Below are positions 16,867 through 27,225 of a DNA stretch of 64,000 nucleotides, one piece after another; position 1 is the stretch's first letter; every line of letters starts with the position of its first letter. The notes below the pieces were generated by a model, which saw only the letters and a program-made list of their open reading frames with translations, was not told the DNA's origin and did no database searches. Source of the stretch: Anaerosalibacter massiliensis (GTDB taxonomy: Bacteria; Bacillota; Clostridia; Tissierellales; Sporanaerobacteraceae); NCBI GenBank assembly GCA_000751555.1, contig CCEZ01000008.1, forward strand, positions 1 through 64,000, written 5' to 3'. Position numbers and translations under genes: made by a program.

Positions 16867-17721
16867 TCATATTAATGGTTTTATAAATCCTCTTCCTTGA
16901 ACATCTATAGCATCTGCAATAGATATTAAGGCTTTTTCATCTATTTCTTCTATTAGCTTCTTAACCCTATGTAGCTCATTTTCAGTAACTACACAATATA
17001 TTATTTTCCTTTTAATTCCTGTGTAAGCTCCTTCACCATAGAGGAATGTAGTTCCCCTGCCTATTTTATTTATTATAACTTCTGACACTTCCTTCTCCTT
17101 TGAAGTTACTATCAAAAGTATTTTCTTTTTATTAAAGGCAACAATTGTTTTGTCTATGGCTATAGATTTTATATACATAAGTACCAATGTATATAATGTC
17201 AATTTAAGACTAGTTATAAATACTCCAAGTAATGCAATAATTCCATTTAAAGCAAAATATAATGTTGATATTTTTATACCATATTTTCTTCTAATAATAA
17301 TGGCTATAATATCTGTACCGCCTTGAGAAGCTCCTGCTTTAAAAATAATCCCTGCACCAACTCCAGTTAGAACTCCTCCAAATATAGTGGAAATAATAAT
17401 ATCATCTACTTTTAATGTAGTTGCTATGTCCTTAGTTAAAATTAATAAAAGAGACATTGCTAATGTTCCAATAAGACTTAGCACTACAAAATCTCTATCT
17501 ACAAATTTATATCCAATTACAAATATAGGAATATTAATAATCAAAATCCAATATCCAGATGGAATATTAGATAAATATTGTAGAATAAGAGATATACCTG
17601 TAACTCCTCCACTTAGTAAATGATGTGGCGATATGAATCCATTTACTGCAATAGAATAAATTAGACTACCTAGTAAAATTTTAATTAATTTAACACAAAA
17701 ATCTTTTTGATTTTTAACCAT
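16867..17721 (-). CDS. YitT family membrane protein (DUF161/DUF2179)
   Basis: 284 aa with five to six hydrophobic segments in the first ~200 residues. These include FISPHHLLSGGVTGISLIL and AGASQGGTDIIAIII, the two hallmarks of the YitT family. The cytoplasmic C-terminal DUF2179 domain contains GRGTTFLYGEGAYTG. The function of the family is not established. RBS GGAGGA precedes the ATG. Monocistronic. Confidence 0.92.
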   Translation of the reverse strand: MVKNQKDFCVKLIKILLGSLIYSIAVNGFISPHHLLSGGVTGISLILQYLSNIPSGYWILIINIPIFVIGYKFVDRDFVVLSLIGTLAMSLLLILTKDIATTLKVDDIIISTIFGGVLTGVGAGIIFKAGASQGGTDIIAIIIRRKYGIKISTLYFALNGIIALLGVFITSLKLTLYTLVLMYIKSIAIDKTIVAFNKKKILLIVTSKEKEVSEVIINKIGRGTTFLYGEGAYTGIKRKIIYCVVTENELHRVKKLIEEIDEKALISIADAIDVQGRGFIKPLI

Positions 17722-17840
17722 CTAATATTCCTCCAAAAATATTTAAAGCAATAATAAGCCTAATTATATCAGTAGTATATATATGTTTCAACCTTTTTAA
17801 CCTTCAATTTTTGCCTGTTTTTCATTATATGTGTTATTAG

Positions 17841-17880
17841 AAAAAAGGTTTGACGGTACTCAATTCCCAACAAACCTTTC
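17841..17880 (-). terminator. Terminator after exonuclease III gene
   Basis: AAAGGTTTG (17879-17871 on the minus strand) pairs with CAAACCTTT (17852-17844), followed by further T residues. The loop is 18 nt. Confidence 0.75.
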
Positions 17881-17893
17881 TTTCATATTAATA

Positions 17894-18649
17894 TTAAATT
17901 TCAATTTCTAAAGCTACTGGACAGTGATCACTACCCATTATCTCCGAATAAATTTCTGCATCTTTTAAATGTTCTTCTAGCCTTTCAGATGCAATAAAAT
18001 AATCAATTCTCCAACCTACATTCCTATCTCTAGCTTTTCTCATATAAGACCACCAGCTATAAGCATCCTCTTTATCTGGATAAAAGTATCTAAATGTATC
18101 TATAAAACCTGCTTCCAAAAGTTCTGTCATCTTTCCACGTTCCTCATCTGTAAAACCTGCATTTTTTCTATTAGTCTTTGGATTTTTCAAATCTATTTCT
18201 TTATGTGCTACATTAAGATCTCCACATAAAATAACAGGTTTTATAGAATCTAACTCTTTCAAATATGCTCTAAAATCGTCTTCCCACTCCATTCTATAAT
18301 CAAGTCTTGTAAGCTCTCTTTGGGAATTAGGTGTATATACATTCACTAGATAAAACTTTTCAAATTCTAGAGTAATTACCCTTCCTTCATTATCATGTTC
18401 TTCCATTTCTATACCATATTTAACTGTTAAAGGTTTTTGTTTTGTAAATATAGCAGTTCCAGAATATCCTTTTTTCTCTGCATAGTTCCAATAATTATAA
18501 TAACCTTCTAAGTCCAATTCTATTTGACCTTCCTGCAATTTAATTTCCTGAACACAAAATATATCTGCATCAATATCTTTAAAATAATCTAAAAATCCTT
18601 TACGTACACAAGCTCTTAGTCCATTAACATTCCAAGAAATAAGTTTCAT
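17894..18649 (-). CDS. xth: Exodeoxyribonuclease III / AP endonuclease
   Basis: 251 aa from the ATG at 18649, which has GGAGG seven bases upstream; an in-frame ATG at 18691 has no RBS. It belongs to the Mg-dependent AP endonuclease family, with motifs WNVNGLRA, QEIKLQ, VYTPNSQ, GDLNVAH, WRIDYF and GSDHCPV, so all catalytic residues are present. It repairs abasic sites in DNA. Monocistronic. Confidence 0.95.
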   Translation of the reverse strand: MKLISWNVNGLRACVRKGFLDYFKDIDADIFCVQEIKLQEGQIELDLEGYYNYWNYAEKKGYSGTAIFTKQKPLTVKYGIEMEEHDNEGRVITLEFEKFYLVNVYTPNSQRELTRLDYRMEWEDDFRAYLKELDSIKPVILCGDLNVAHKEIDLKNPKTNRKNAGFTDEERGKMTELLEAGFIDTFRYFYPDKEDAYSWWSYMRKARDRNVGWRIDYFIASERLEEHLKDAEIYSEIMGSDHCPVALEIEI

Positions 18650-18760
18650 TTTTATTCCTCCATTGAGTAAAATTCTTTTATACTTGTCCAATAAATTATT
18701 ATAAATTTTTCTACAAATATCTCATACCCGTCTTTTAATCAATTTAACTTTTAAAAATAG

Positions 18761-20572
18761 TTAATAGCTATTTTCGAATATATCCTTTAAAACTCTAATA
18801 ACTCTTGAGAAAATTTTTGATGGTTCTGTGGATATAATATTCTTTTCATACATTTCCTTGTATACGCTATAATACTCTTTTCTAAATTCCTTACTTCCAA
18901 ACATTATGGAAATAATTTCTATGCCTTTATCTCTAGCTTCCTTTACTCCACTTTTCACATCATCTATAGCAAATTGTCCATTATATTGATATGCCGAAGG
19001 CATTCCATCTGATAATATAAATAATATCTTCTGTTTCTCATTCCTTTTTTCCAATTCTTTAGTTGCTATTCTTATATTGGCACCGTCTTTATTGGCTCCT
19101 CCTGCAGTTATATACTGATTTATATAATTATTATATATAAGATTCACATTCTTTATATTATCATCAAAATCTTTTATAACTATATGTCTTGTATTTTTCC
19201 AACTAGTATTAAATACTACTACCTTCATTTTAACTATGTTTCTCAATGCTTCTTCTAACACAGCCATAGTTTCTACAGCATATTTCCATTTATTATTTTC
19301 ACTCATACTTCCAGAACCATCTATTAAAAAGTAAAATACTGTATCCAGTTCGTTGGTTTTAGCATTTTTTATAAATATATCTATATCATCAAAAATATCA
19401 AATCTATATAGATTGTTAGTATCAATCATGCCATGCCTTTGATTCCGCCTTAAAGACTTTTTTCTTTCTTCCATTATTTCTATTATTTCTCTATTAAATT
19501 TCTTAGCCTTTTTCTTAATGTCCAATGGAAGCTTAACTTTTTTTATAACTTGATCTTCCTTATTATTTATTTTTTCTATTTCTATTGTACTGTTAGGAGC
19601 TGCTCCCTTACCTAAATAATAATTTTCTATTTCTTCATCCCTATTTGCTATTATTTTATTTTGTTCAATATCTTTATTTATTCCTTGTTCATCTTCCTTT
19701 TCTTGTAATTCTTCCGATATCTTTTCAAAATTCTCTTTCATATTCTCCATATTAGGTTCATTATCTAATATATTATCTATTTTACTACTATTATTATCAG
19801 TATTAAATTCTTCTTCTAAATCTCCTGAAGAAGTCTTTTTCTGCATTGCCTTGTTTTCATTAAAATCTTCATCTTCTCCTACTATTTCTTTTATATAATC
19901 TGTGATTTCTATTCCTGTCTTTTTTGCAGATTTCATAGACCCCTTACAAGTTTTCATATATATCCCATTATCTACCCACTCTTTAACCTTATAAAATTCA
20001 TATTCTAGTCTAGTATTAGAGTATATCTCTTCAAATCCTATTGGCAAAAGACCTGCAGTAGAATAAATATATAAAGAATTTAAAAAATCATATAGTTCAT
20101 CATTTTCTAATCTATAGGAAGTATAATATTTATATCTTGCATACTTTATATATTTTGAAAAACCCTTTTTATTATTTACGAGAATATTTTCTACTCTTGC
20201 ATCTTCTATTGAATTTATTATAGAATAAGAAACATTCTCTGCTATTTCACCGCTAATTTTTTTCTCTCTCATATAACTGACAATCTCTTTTTGAGTCTTC
20301 TCTATTTCTCTTTTAGAAGAAGATAACAAATATTGAACTTCATGACCCATAAAAGCCATGAGAAGTATATAAAGTTCCCTCCCATTCGAAACTTCAATCA
20401 AACCATAAGGTAATCCAATGACTATTTTATTGCCATCTATATAAGATGATAAGCCCTTTACAGATAAGCTAAAGTCTTTATTTCCCAGTAAATATTTTGC
20501 AGAGATATAAAGTTTATTTTCAATATCATTGTCTTCAACATAATCAATCATTTCTTTATAATTCATATTCAT
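18761..20572 (-). CDS. VWA-domain protein, partner of the HIRAN-AAA+ ATPase
   Basis: 603 aa. The N-terminal ~230 residues resemble the metallopeptidase-like/CobT-type helical domain of MoxR-associated VWA proteins (MGHEVQYLLSS, EDARVENIL). A highly charged linker follows (residues ~235-330). The C-terminal VWA domain has a complete MIDAS: DGSGSMS near residue 425 and LSDGMPSA near 525. RBS GGAGAT precedes the ATG. It starts 18 bp after the AAA+ gene, as MoxR/VWA pairs usually do. Such pairs remodel or insert metals into target proteins, but the target here is unknown. Confidence 0.85.
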   Translation of the reverse strand: MNMNYKEMIDYVEDNDIENKLYISAKYLLGNKDFSLSVKGLSSYIDGNKIVIGLPYGLIEVSNGRELYILLMAFMGHEVQYLLSSSKREIEKTQKEIVSYMREKKISGEIAENVSYSIINSIEDARVENILVNNKKGFSKYIKYARYKYYTSYRLENDELYDFLNSLYIYSTAGLLPIGFEEIYSNTRLEYEFYKVKEWVDNGIYMKTCKGSMKSAKKTGIEITDYIKEIVGEDEDFNENKAMQKKTSSGDLEEEFNTDNNSSKIDNILDNEPNMENMKENFEKISEELQEKEDEQGINKDIEQNKIIANRDEEIENYYLGKGAAPNSTIEIEKINNKEDQVIKKVKLPLDIKKKAKKFNREIIEIMEERKKSLRRNQRHGMIDTNNLYRFDIFDDIDIFIKNAKTNELDTVFYFLIDGSGSMSENNKWKYAVETMAVLEEALRNIVKMKVVVFNTSWKNTRHIVIKDFDDNIKNVNLIYNNYINQYITAGGANKDGANIRIATKELEKRNEKQKILFILSDGMPSAYQYNGQFAIDDVKSGVKEARDKGIEIISIMFGSKEFRKEYYSVYKEMYEKNIISTEPSKIFSRVIRVLKDIFENSY

Positions 20573-20590
20573 TTTAAATATCTCCTTAAA

Positions 20591-22207
20591 TTAGAGTACT
20601 TCCATATTGATTATATTCATAATATGCCCTCTATCGTCCTCATTGTCTCCTTGATTTGCTACACAATCCATTAATATTTCCTTTAATGTAATAATTTCAG
20701 GATCATATCCTATGCTAGCATTTTCAAATCCTCTTATAGATAAACTTTTTTCAGATATTTCTCCCTCTTTTATGAGTAACCTTATACCCTTGTATATATT
20801 ATCAAGAATTTCTAACACTTCTGGTTTTAAATCTGGATTTTTAATTGCCAACAATTCTTTAATAGAGTCATCCCCTATACATCTTATTCTTATGAATCTA
20901 TCTCTAAAAGCTTCATTTAGCTTGTTAACTCCCTGATAAGTATCATCATTTTCTGTAGTAATTGCCATAAAATTTTTATGTGCTTTTATTTGACCTAGTT
21001 CTGGAACATAAACTTGCCTTCTATGATCTAGTATTGAATTCATACTTTCTAAAACTCCAGGATCAGCAACATTTATTTCATCAAAAATTGTTATATAGCC
21101 ATTTTTTATTGCCTTTGTAAGAGGTCCATCTGCAAAAGTAACCATCCTTTCTCCATCTTCAGTTATATCTATGGTCTTATATCCCCAAATATCGTATTTA
21201 TCTATATCTCGAGAAAATGATATGGTTATAACTGGCCTATTAAATAACCAGGCAATAGTTTCTGCCATTGTAGATTTACCTGCCCCTCTTTCACCAACTA
21301 GTGTAATATTCCTATCTTTAAGTGTTAAATAATGTAATGCTCTTTTCATAATTCCAGTTTTATCTCTATATAGAAATTCTGGTTTTTTCATAAAACTTCT
21401 ATCTTCTTCATTATATTTAATATAGGTTTTAAGAATATTTATAAATAAGGATTTAGGAATATTATTGTTGTTAATATAGTCTATTTTCTTTTCTATATTT
21501 TCTTTTGTATCCATTCCTTTTTCAACTATTTTTTCAATTAGTTCTTCAATATATATTTCTCTAATTTTTTTCTCTGTTTTCTTAGGAAGAATCATCTCTC
21601 CTAATAAATATTTTCCTTCTTTTGAATTTATACAAATATCACTATTATCTTTTAATAAGTATTTGTAATCTGTTAATACATTGTCCTTATATCGTATTTC
21701 TACTATATTCCCTATAGATTTATCTTCTATAACTACTTCCTCATCTTTTAAATTAAATCTACCTAATATACTCTCTCCATTTTTAATTTTGTCTTCCACT
21801 TCATCTCTATAAGGATACTTGCCCATTGAACCTCCTATTAATACTTCTAATTTCTTTTCTTTTTCTCTTTCCTTAGCTTCTATATCAGGTAAATAGATTT
21901 CTAAAATATATGCAGCTTCTGCTTTGCTATCATCTTTTCCATATATTATAGTATCACTTGTTATGACTTTTCCTGGTATTTCATTAAGAAACTTAAAATA
22001 AGGAACTAATTTTTTATTTACTATACAATTATTTGGAACTACATAATCATCAGAACAAACATATCCTATAAATTCTTTATTTTTAAAACATTTAATAGCA
22101 TTCTTATCATATTTGTAGCCTAATTCCCTTTTTAAAATAACTTCATCTCCAAGTACAAGAGAGGTTTTTTCATTTATTATGGTTATTCCTATATTCGTTA
22201 CTTTCAT
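20591..22207 (-). CDS. AAA+ (MoxR/AAA_5-type) ATPase with N-terminal HIRAN domain
   Basis: 538 aa from the ATG at 22207 (GGAGGAAAAGT upstream); an ATG at 22246 lacks an RBS. The first ~110 residues match a HIRAN domain (LGYKYDKNAIKCFKN, EFIGYVCSDD), normally found in DNA-repair helicases. A middle region of ~180 residues is unassigned. The AAA_5 module has Walker A GERGAGKST and Walker B ITIFDEINVAD, and a sensor region AITTENDDTYQG. With the downstream VWA gene it makes a MoxR-type chaperone pair. HIRAN fused to such an ATPase is uncommon in my experience of the families. Confidence 0.82.
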   Translation of the reverse strand: MKVTNIGITIINEKTSLVLGDEVILKRELGYKYDKNAIKCFKNKEFIGYVCSDDYVVPNNCIVNKKLVPYFKFLNEIPGKVITSDTIIYGKDDSKAEAAYILEIYLPDIEAKEREKEKKLEVLIGGSMGKYPYRDEVEDKIKNGESILGRFNLKDEEVVIEDKSIGNIVEIRYKDNVLTDYKYLLKDNSDICINSKEGKYLLGEMILPKKTEKKIREIYIEELIEKIVEKGMDTKENIEKKIDYINNNNIPKSLFINILKTYIKYNEEDRSFMKKPEFLYRDKTGIMKRALHYLTLKDRNITLVGERGAGKSTMAETIAWLFNRPVITISFSRDIDKYDIWGYKTIDITEDGERMVTFADGPLTKAIKNGYITIFDEINVADPGVLESMNSILDHRRQVYVPELGQIKAHKNFMAITTENDDTYQGVNKLNEAFRDRFIRIRCIGDDSIKELLAIKNPDLKPEVLEILDNIYKGIRLLIKEGEISEKSLSIRGFENASIGYDPEIITLKEILMDCVANQGDNEDDRGHIMNIINMEVL

Positions 22208-22276
22208 ACTTTTCCTCCTATTAGAACAATTAATATCAAAAATCACTATAATTCTATCTTCATTTTACCATAAGAT

Positions 22277-22320
22277 AAGACTCAGCCAAATAAAGTTTTA
22301 ACTATAATTGACTGAGTCTT
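22277..22320 (-). terminator. Terminator after the S41 peptidase gene
   Basis: AAGACTCAG (22320-22312 read on the minus strand) pairs with CTGAGTCTT (22285-22277). The loop is 26 nt and can fold further. The T tract is modest. Confidence 0.65.
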
Positions 22321-22336
22321 ATAATATTTTATTTAT

Positions 22337-23575
22337 TTAATCATCTATTACAGCTTTTATACATTGATCATATTCATAATCTAAAATAATAGTAGGATAC
22401 ACTTCAATATCTGGAATTGTTTTTGTTTCTTCATTTATTGTGTAATCAGGATTCAAACATAATAGACTACTAAACGTCACAACCAATCCACTATTAGGTA
22501 ATGAAACTAATAACGGATCTATACCTATTCCATCACCACCAGTTCTTTCGCCTACCAATGTAGCAAATCCACTTGCTTTAGCAAAAGAAGCAAAACTTTC
22601 AGCAGATGAATATACTATTTCATCTACTAGTAAATATATATCTCCCTTAAAGTTTATAGATTCATCAGGCTCTATAGTCTTATTAAATTTTGTATAGTAT
22701 TTAAAATCACTTTCAATTTCTTCAGGAAATTTTTCAAGCATTCCTTTTCCTAATCCAGAAACTTTTTTAAGTCTCATTTGTTTACTTCTATAAAATTTTT
22801 TACTGTATTTACCGCCTTTTATAAAAGCATAATAATCTACTGATAAAGGTTTTTCTATTAAAGGTCCAACAATATTTTTTTGCCAATAAAACTCATTTCC
22901 TCCTCCATTCTCTCTAATATCAATTATTAACTTTGGATAATCTTTTACAGTTTTAAAGAACTTACGTATCTCTTTTCCATCTTCTTCAACACGAAATCCA
23001 TTCATCTCATATATATTTATGTACGCCACCTCATTTGGAATAATGATCTTTGAAGTAAATGCTGGTCTATCCTTCCATAGACCATTTTCATGACTTGACT
23101 CCTCTAACTTTTCTTCAGAAAAATTATACCTAGCTTTAACATTTTCATTATCTAAAACTTTTTTCCAAGGTCTAGTAATCCTATTTCCTTCCCGAACATA
23201 TATTTCATAAAAATCAACAAATAAATTTTCTGAAAGTAAATGAGTATGATCATTATTTAAATCTCCTATTATCTCATTTAACTTCTCCGCATATTCTTCG
23301 TCATTTTTTGTCTGTTTTATCTCCTGAATATATTTATTCTTATTCCCTAACCAATCTACTTTATTTACCCTTTCATTCACCTTGAAAAAAGGATAGTTTT
23401 CTTCTAACATATTATACATATATTCAAAATCCTCTAATTTTTCCTCCATAGTAAGCTCTCTATTAGAACAACTCATACTTTCTTTCCCAGTACTACATCC
23501 TGAAATAGTTGTGGAAATTAATATACAGATTATAATTAGAAAAAATGATTTGCTTAATAATTCTCTGTTTTTCAT
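22337..23575 (-). CDS. S41-family peptidase lipoprotein
   Basis: 412 aa. A lipoprotein signal peptide ends in ISGC (cysteine near residue 27), so the protein is anchored on the outer face of the membrane. A tricorn/CTP-type S41 core follows: IIDIRENGGGNEFYW, the catalytic serine region VYSSAESFASFAK and GERTGGDGIG. There is no PDZ domain of normal length. The substrate is unknown. The gene is preceded by no recognisable partner and followed by a terminator. Confidence 0.88.
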   Translation of the reverse strand: MKNRELLSKSFFLIIICILISTTISGCSTGKESMSCSNRELTMEEKLEDFEYMYNMLEENYPFFKVNERVNKVDWLGNKNKYIQEIKQTKNDEEYAEKLNEIIGDLNNDHTHLLSENLFVDFYEIYVREGNRITRPWKKVLDNENVKARYNFSEEKLEESSHENGLWKDRPAFTSKIIIPNEVAYINIYEMNGFRVEEDGKEIRKFFKTVKDYPKLIIDIRENGGGNEFYWQKNIVGPLIEKPLSVDYYAFIKGGKYSKKFYRSKQMRLKKVSGLGKGMLEKFPEEIESDFKYYTKFNKTIEPDESINFKGDIYLLVDEIVYSSAESFASFAKASGFATLVGERTGGDGIGIDPLLVSLPNSGLVVTFSSLLCLNPDYTINEETKTIPDIEVYPTIILDYEYDQCIKAVIDD

Positions 23576-23657
23576 TTTATCCCCCCTAATAAACTCTTAA
23601 ATATATTATAATACAAGCTATAAATAATTGTATAATATTAACACCTCAAGATTATAT

Positions 23658-23707
23658 TAAAAAAAGCCATCTAAGAATAATTGCTCAATTATTCTTAAAT
23701 AGCTTTT
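23658..23707 (-). terminator. Terminator after ydcF-like gene
   Basis: A long stem with one internal loop: AAAAGC and TAAGAATAATT pair with AATTATTCTTA and GCTTTT. It ends in a run of T on the minus strand. Confidence 0.85.
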
Positions 23708-23718
23708 ATATATTAAAA

Positions 23719-24318
23719 TTAATTTCTATCCATAAAGAAAGATTTTATTATGGCAAAATATTCTCTTATATAACTTTGAATGAATACAGTTTTAGGCGTT
23801 TTAGCTGGTAGTCCAAAAGGTATAAATCCTAGACGTTTAGCTAAAAATTTAGATCTAAATATATGATAATTTGATGTAACAAGAAGAATGTTTATATTTT
23901 CTCTATTATCATTCTCCTGTATTATTTCCCTGGCAAACTTAATATTGTCATAAGTAGTGGTAGATTTTTCTTCTAATATTATTCTATCTTCATCTATTCC
24001 ATTACCTACTAAATAAAGTTTCATTGCCTTAGCTTCTGTTATATCCTCATCTTCTCCTTGACCTCCACATACTACTACTTTAATGTCTTCATGGAGCTTT
24101 TCATATTCTAAAACTTTGTCTAACCTTTCTTTTAAAGATGGAGAAGGGGTACTTCCATAAAGTCTAGCACCTAATACTAAGATATAATCTATCTTTTTAT
24201 TTTTGTCATTCTTTCTAGCATTATATATTATTAAACTTTCTATTATTACAAATGATAAAATAAATATGCTTATGATAACAATGAATATCTTATTTAGCAT
24301 ATAACCTTTTCTTACCAT
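23719..24318 (-). CDS. YdcF/SanA-like DUF218 membrane protein
   Basis: 199 aa. One N-terminal membrane helix (residues ~8-28) is followed by a DUF218 domain with LVLGARLYG, PSPSLKERLDK, VVCGGQGEDE and EKSTTTYDNIKFA. The family is linked to envelope integrity and vancomycin tolerance in enterobacteria (SanA), but its chemistry is not settled. The ATG at 24318 has AAGGAGA upstream. It lies 11 bp downstream of trkH and may share its transcript. Confidence 0.88.
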   Translation of the reverse strand: MVRKGYMLNKIFIVIISIFILSFVIIESLIIYNARKNDKNKKIDYILVLGARLYGSTPSPSLKERLDKVLEYEKLHEDIKVVVCGGQGEDEDITEAKAMKLYLVGNGIDEDRIILEEKSTTTYDNIKFAREIIQENDNRENINILLVTSNYHIFRSKFLAKRLGFIPFGLPAKTPKTVFIQSYIREYFAIIKSFFMDRN

Positions 24319-24329
24319 GTATATTCTCC

Positions 24330-25781
24330 TTAAAAAATTTCATTTCTCCAAGTTTTAGGTAAAACCAATGCTATTATTGTAAATAACTCAAGCCTACCTA
24401 GTAGCATAAGTAGTGATAATAATAATTTACCCATAGAGCTGATACTACTAAAAGTTTCACTAGGACCTACAAGACCAAATCCAGGCCCAATATTCCCAAG
24501 AGCTGATGCTACAGCACTTGAAGAACTTACAAGATCCATTCCTTCTAGTGAAATAAGAACAGTTCCTAATACAAATATAAAAATATATAGTGCAAAAAAG
24601 CTTGTTATACCTGCAACTGTTTCATTTGAAACAGCATTTCCATTTGTTTTTATTGGTATAACTGCTCTAGGATGAAGTATTTTAGAAATTTCTCTTCTAA
24701 TTAATTTAAATAACACTAATATCCTTATGTTTTTTAATCCTCCCCCTGTAGAACCAGCACAACCTCCTACAAACATGAGAAGGAATAAAATTGATTTACT
24801 AAAAGTCGGCCATTTATCAAAATTTGTTGTAGCATATCCTGTTGTAGTAATTATTGAACCTACTTGAAAAAATGCATCCCTAAATGCTAGTCCTATATTC
24901 TTATACATTGTACTATTTATGTTTAATCCAATTAATACAACAGAAATTAATATTATTCCAAGATACAATCTTAATTCTTCATTCTTGAAAACTTCCTTCC
25001 ATTTTCCTTGAAATAAAAGATAATATAGAGAAAAATTTACGCCAGATAAAATCATAAATATACCTATTATAATATGAATATAGGAACTATCATAATGTCC
25101 TACACTTGCCACTTTTGTAGAAAATCCTCCTGTTCCTACAGTTCCAAAAGTATGAACTGCTGCATCATATAATGACATTCCGCCAAACAATAACAATATG
25201 ATCTCTAAAAGAGTCATTATAAAATAGGTAATATATAAAATCTTTGCAGTATCTGTAACCCTTGGCACAATTCTATCTGGCATAGGCCCAGGACTTTCTA
25301 CTTTAAATATTTGGAATCCTCCTACTCCTAAAGTAGGCAAAATAGCAATAGTAAATACTAGTATACCCATTCCACCTATCCAGTGGGTAAAAGATCTCCA
25401 GAATAATATTCCCATAGGTAATAATTCTACATTGTCTACAATTGTAGAACCTGTAGTTGTAAAGCCAGAAACTGTCTCAAAAAAACTATCTACCCAAGAT
25501 GGAATACTTCCAGAAAGAACAAATGGCAAAGAGCCAAAAAAAGATACCAGAATCCATCCGAATGCAACAATAGCTAGTCCTTCTTTTGCTTTAATTGTTT
25601 TCCTTGAACCTTTTTTCCTACTCATGACAAAACCAACTATACCAGTTATAAAAATGCTACTTAAAAAAGCTGTCTTATCATATTGATTATAATATAGTGA
25701 AACTAATAAAGAAGGTATCATTAATAATGCTTCTACAGTTAATAAATTTCCTAATACTTTAATAACTACTCCATAACTCAC
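24330..25781 (-). CDS. trkH: Trk-type potassium uptake channel subunit
   Basis: 483 aa membrane protein of the TrkH/KtrB family with four selectivity-filter loops: TTTGSTIV, GTVGTGGFST, TTTGYATTNF and ALGNIGPGFG. The start is a GTG at 25781 with GGGAGG eight bases upstream. It overlaps trkA by 23 bp, so the two are translationally coupled. It conducts K+ under control of the TrkA ring. Confidence 0.95.
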   Translation of the reverse strand: MSYGVVIKVLGNLLTVEALLMIPSLLVSLYYNQYDKTAFLSSIFITGIVGFVMSRKKGSRKTIKAKEGLAIVAFGWILVSFFGSLPFVLSGSIPSWVDSFFETVSGFTTTGSTIVDNVELLPMGILFWRSFTHWIGGMGILVFTIAILPTLGVGGFQIFKVESPGPMPDRIVPRVTDTAKILYITYFIMTLLEIILLLFGGMSLYDAAVHTFGTVGTGGFSTKVASVGHYDSSYIHIIIGIFMILSGVNFSLYYLLFQGKWKEVFKNEELRLYLGIILISVVLIGLNINSTMYKNIGLAFRDAFFQVGSIITTTGYATTNFDKWPTFSKSILFLLMFVGGCAGSTGGGLKNIRILVLFKLIRREISKILHPRAVIPIKTNGNAVSNETVAGITSFFALYIFIFVLGTVLISLEGMDLVSSSSAVASALGNIGPGFGLVGPSETFSSISSMGKLLLSLLMLLGRLELFTIIALVLPKTWRNEIF

Positions 25782-27138
25782 TAAAAATACCTCCCTTACC
25801 AGGATTAATAAGTTTCTTCAAAGTTGGTATATCAGATTCTAAAGAAAATACAATAATCCTATCATCTGGGTTAATTATAGAATTACCATCTGGAATAATT
25901 ACATTTCCCTTATGGACAATTGCACCAATAATAATACCCTTTGGTAATCTTAGTTTATATATAGGTTTACCAACAATAGGTAAATCCTTACTTGCAATAA
26001 TCTCAGTAACTTCTCCTTGTCCATCTAAAAGAAGGGATACAGAAACAACCTTCCCACCCCTTATAAATTTTAATATATTACTTACCGTTATATTAACAGG
26101 ATTAAAAGCCACATCTAAATCTAATTTATCTATTATATTAATATAATTAGGCCTACTTATTTTTGCAATAGCTTTGCTAACTCCAGATTGCTTAGCTACT
26201 AATGTCATTAATAAATTTTCTTCATCATATCCTGTAGCCCCAATAAATGCATCCATGGAACTTAAATCTTCCTCTTCTAAAAGGTCTATATCTGTACCAT
26301 CTCCATGAATTACTAGAACATCATCAAGTTTCTCAGATAAATATTCACATCTTTTTTCACTTTCTTCAACTATTGTTACACTTACATTTGATGCAGTTAG
26401 TCTTTGGGCTAAATAGTATCCAATCTTCCCTCCACCTAAAATCATTGCTTTTTTAATCTCTCTTTTATTTACATTTACTTTAATCTTCCCACCTAATCTA
26501 TCAATATCATCCTTTCTACCAATTACATAAATTACATCATTTTCCCTTAAATCAGTAGAACCGTCTGGGATAATTAAATTTCCACCTCTAGATATAGCAG
26601 TGATAAGTAGTCCTTCTAGACCTTCTAATTCCTTGATTTTCTTTCCAACAAAATCCTTTGTATTTCTAATATTAAAATCAATCATGGAAACTTTGCCACT
26701 AGCAAAATCTCCTGAGTGAAAATTATAGTTTTTTAACAAATATCTTTCTATTTCAATAGCAGTTGTTAAATCTGGATTGATAATATAATCAATTCCCATT
26801 TCAGATTTAACAAAATCTAGTTGATCCGTAAACTCTGGATTTCTAATTCTTGCTACAGTTCTTTTACAGCCTATTCTTTTAGCTAAAGAACAAATTAATG
26901 TATTTGTCTCATCACCATCTGTTGCTGCTATCAAGAGATCATAGGTTTCAATATCAAGTTCCTTTAGAACCCCTATTTGTATACCATTTGCAGCAATAGT
27001 CAATACATCTAGATGATTGTTAATCCTTTCTAAAGTTTTTGAATTTACATCAACTAATGTTACATCAATATTTTCATTGTTCATTGCTTCTGCTAGTTTA
27101 TATCCTAGTTTGCCTGCTCCAACTATCATTACTTTCAT
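25759..27138 (-). CDS. trkA: Trk potassium transporter regulatory protein
   Basis: About 459 aa cytosolic protein with two RCK_N-RCK_C repeats. The nucleotide-binding loops are GAGKLGYKLAEA at the N-terminus and GGGKIGYYLAQR in the middle, and each half has a TrkA_C domain. The start is the ATG at 27138 with GGGGAGG six bases upstream; the ATG at 27144 overlaps that RBS. It gates TrkH in response to nucleotides. Confidence 0.95.
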   Translation of the reverse strand: MKVMIVGAGKLGYKLAEAMNNENIDVTLVDVNSKTLERINNHLDVLTIAANGIQIGVLKELDIETYDLLIAATDGDETNTLICSLAKRIGCKRTVARIRNPEFTDQLDFVKSEMGIDYIINPDLTTAIEIERYLLKNYNFHSGDFASGKVSMIDFNIRNTKDFVGKKIKELEGLEGLLITAISRGGNLIIPDGSTDLRENDVIYVIGRKDDIDRLGGKIKVNVNKREIKKAMILGGGKIGYYLAQRLTASNVSVTIVEESEKRCEYLSEKLDDVLVIHGDGTDIDLLEEEDLSSMDAFIGATGYDEENLLMTLVAKQSGVSKAIAKISRPNYINIIDKLDLDVAFNPVNITVSNILKFIRGGKVVSVSLLLDGQGEVTEIIASKDLPIVGKPIYKLRLPKGIIIGAIVHKGNVIIPDGNSIINPDDRIIVFSLESDIPTLKKLINPGKGGIFSELWSSY

Positions 27139-27225
27139 TTGCATCCTCCCCTAGATATATAATATCTGTATATCATTATTATATTCCTAGTTTTAAATTA
27201 GTAAAGCATATTACCAGATTTATTT

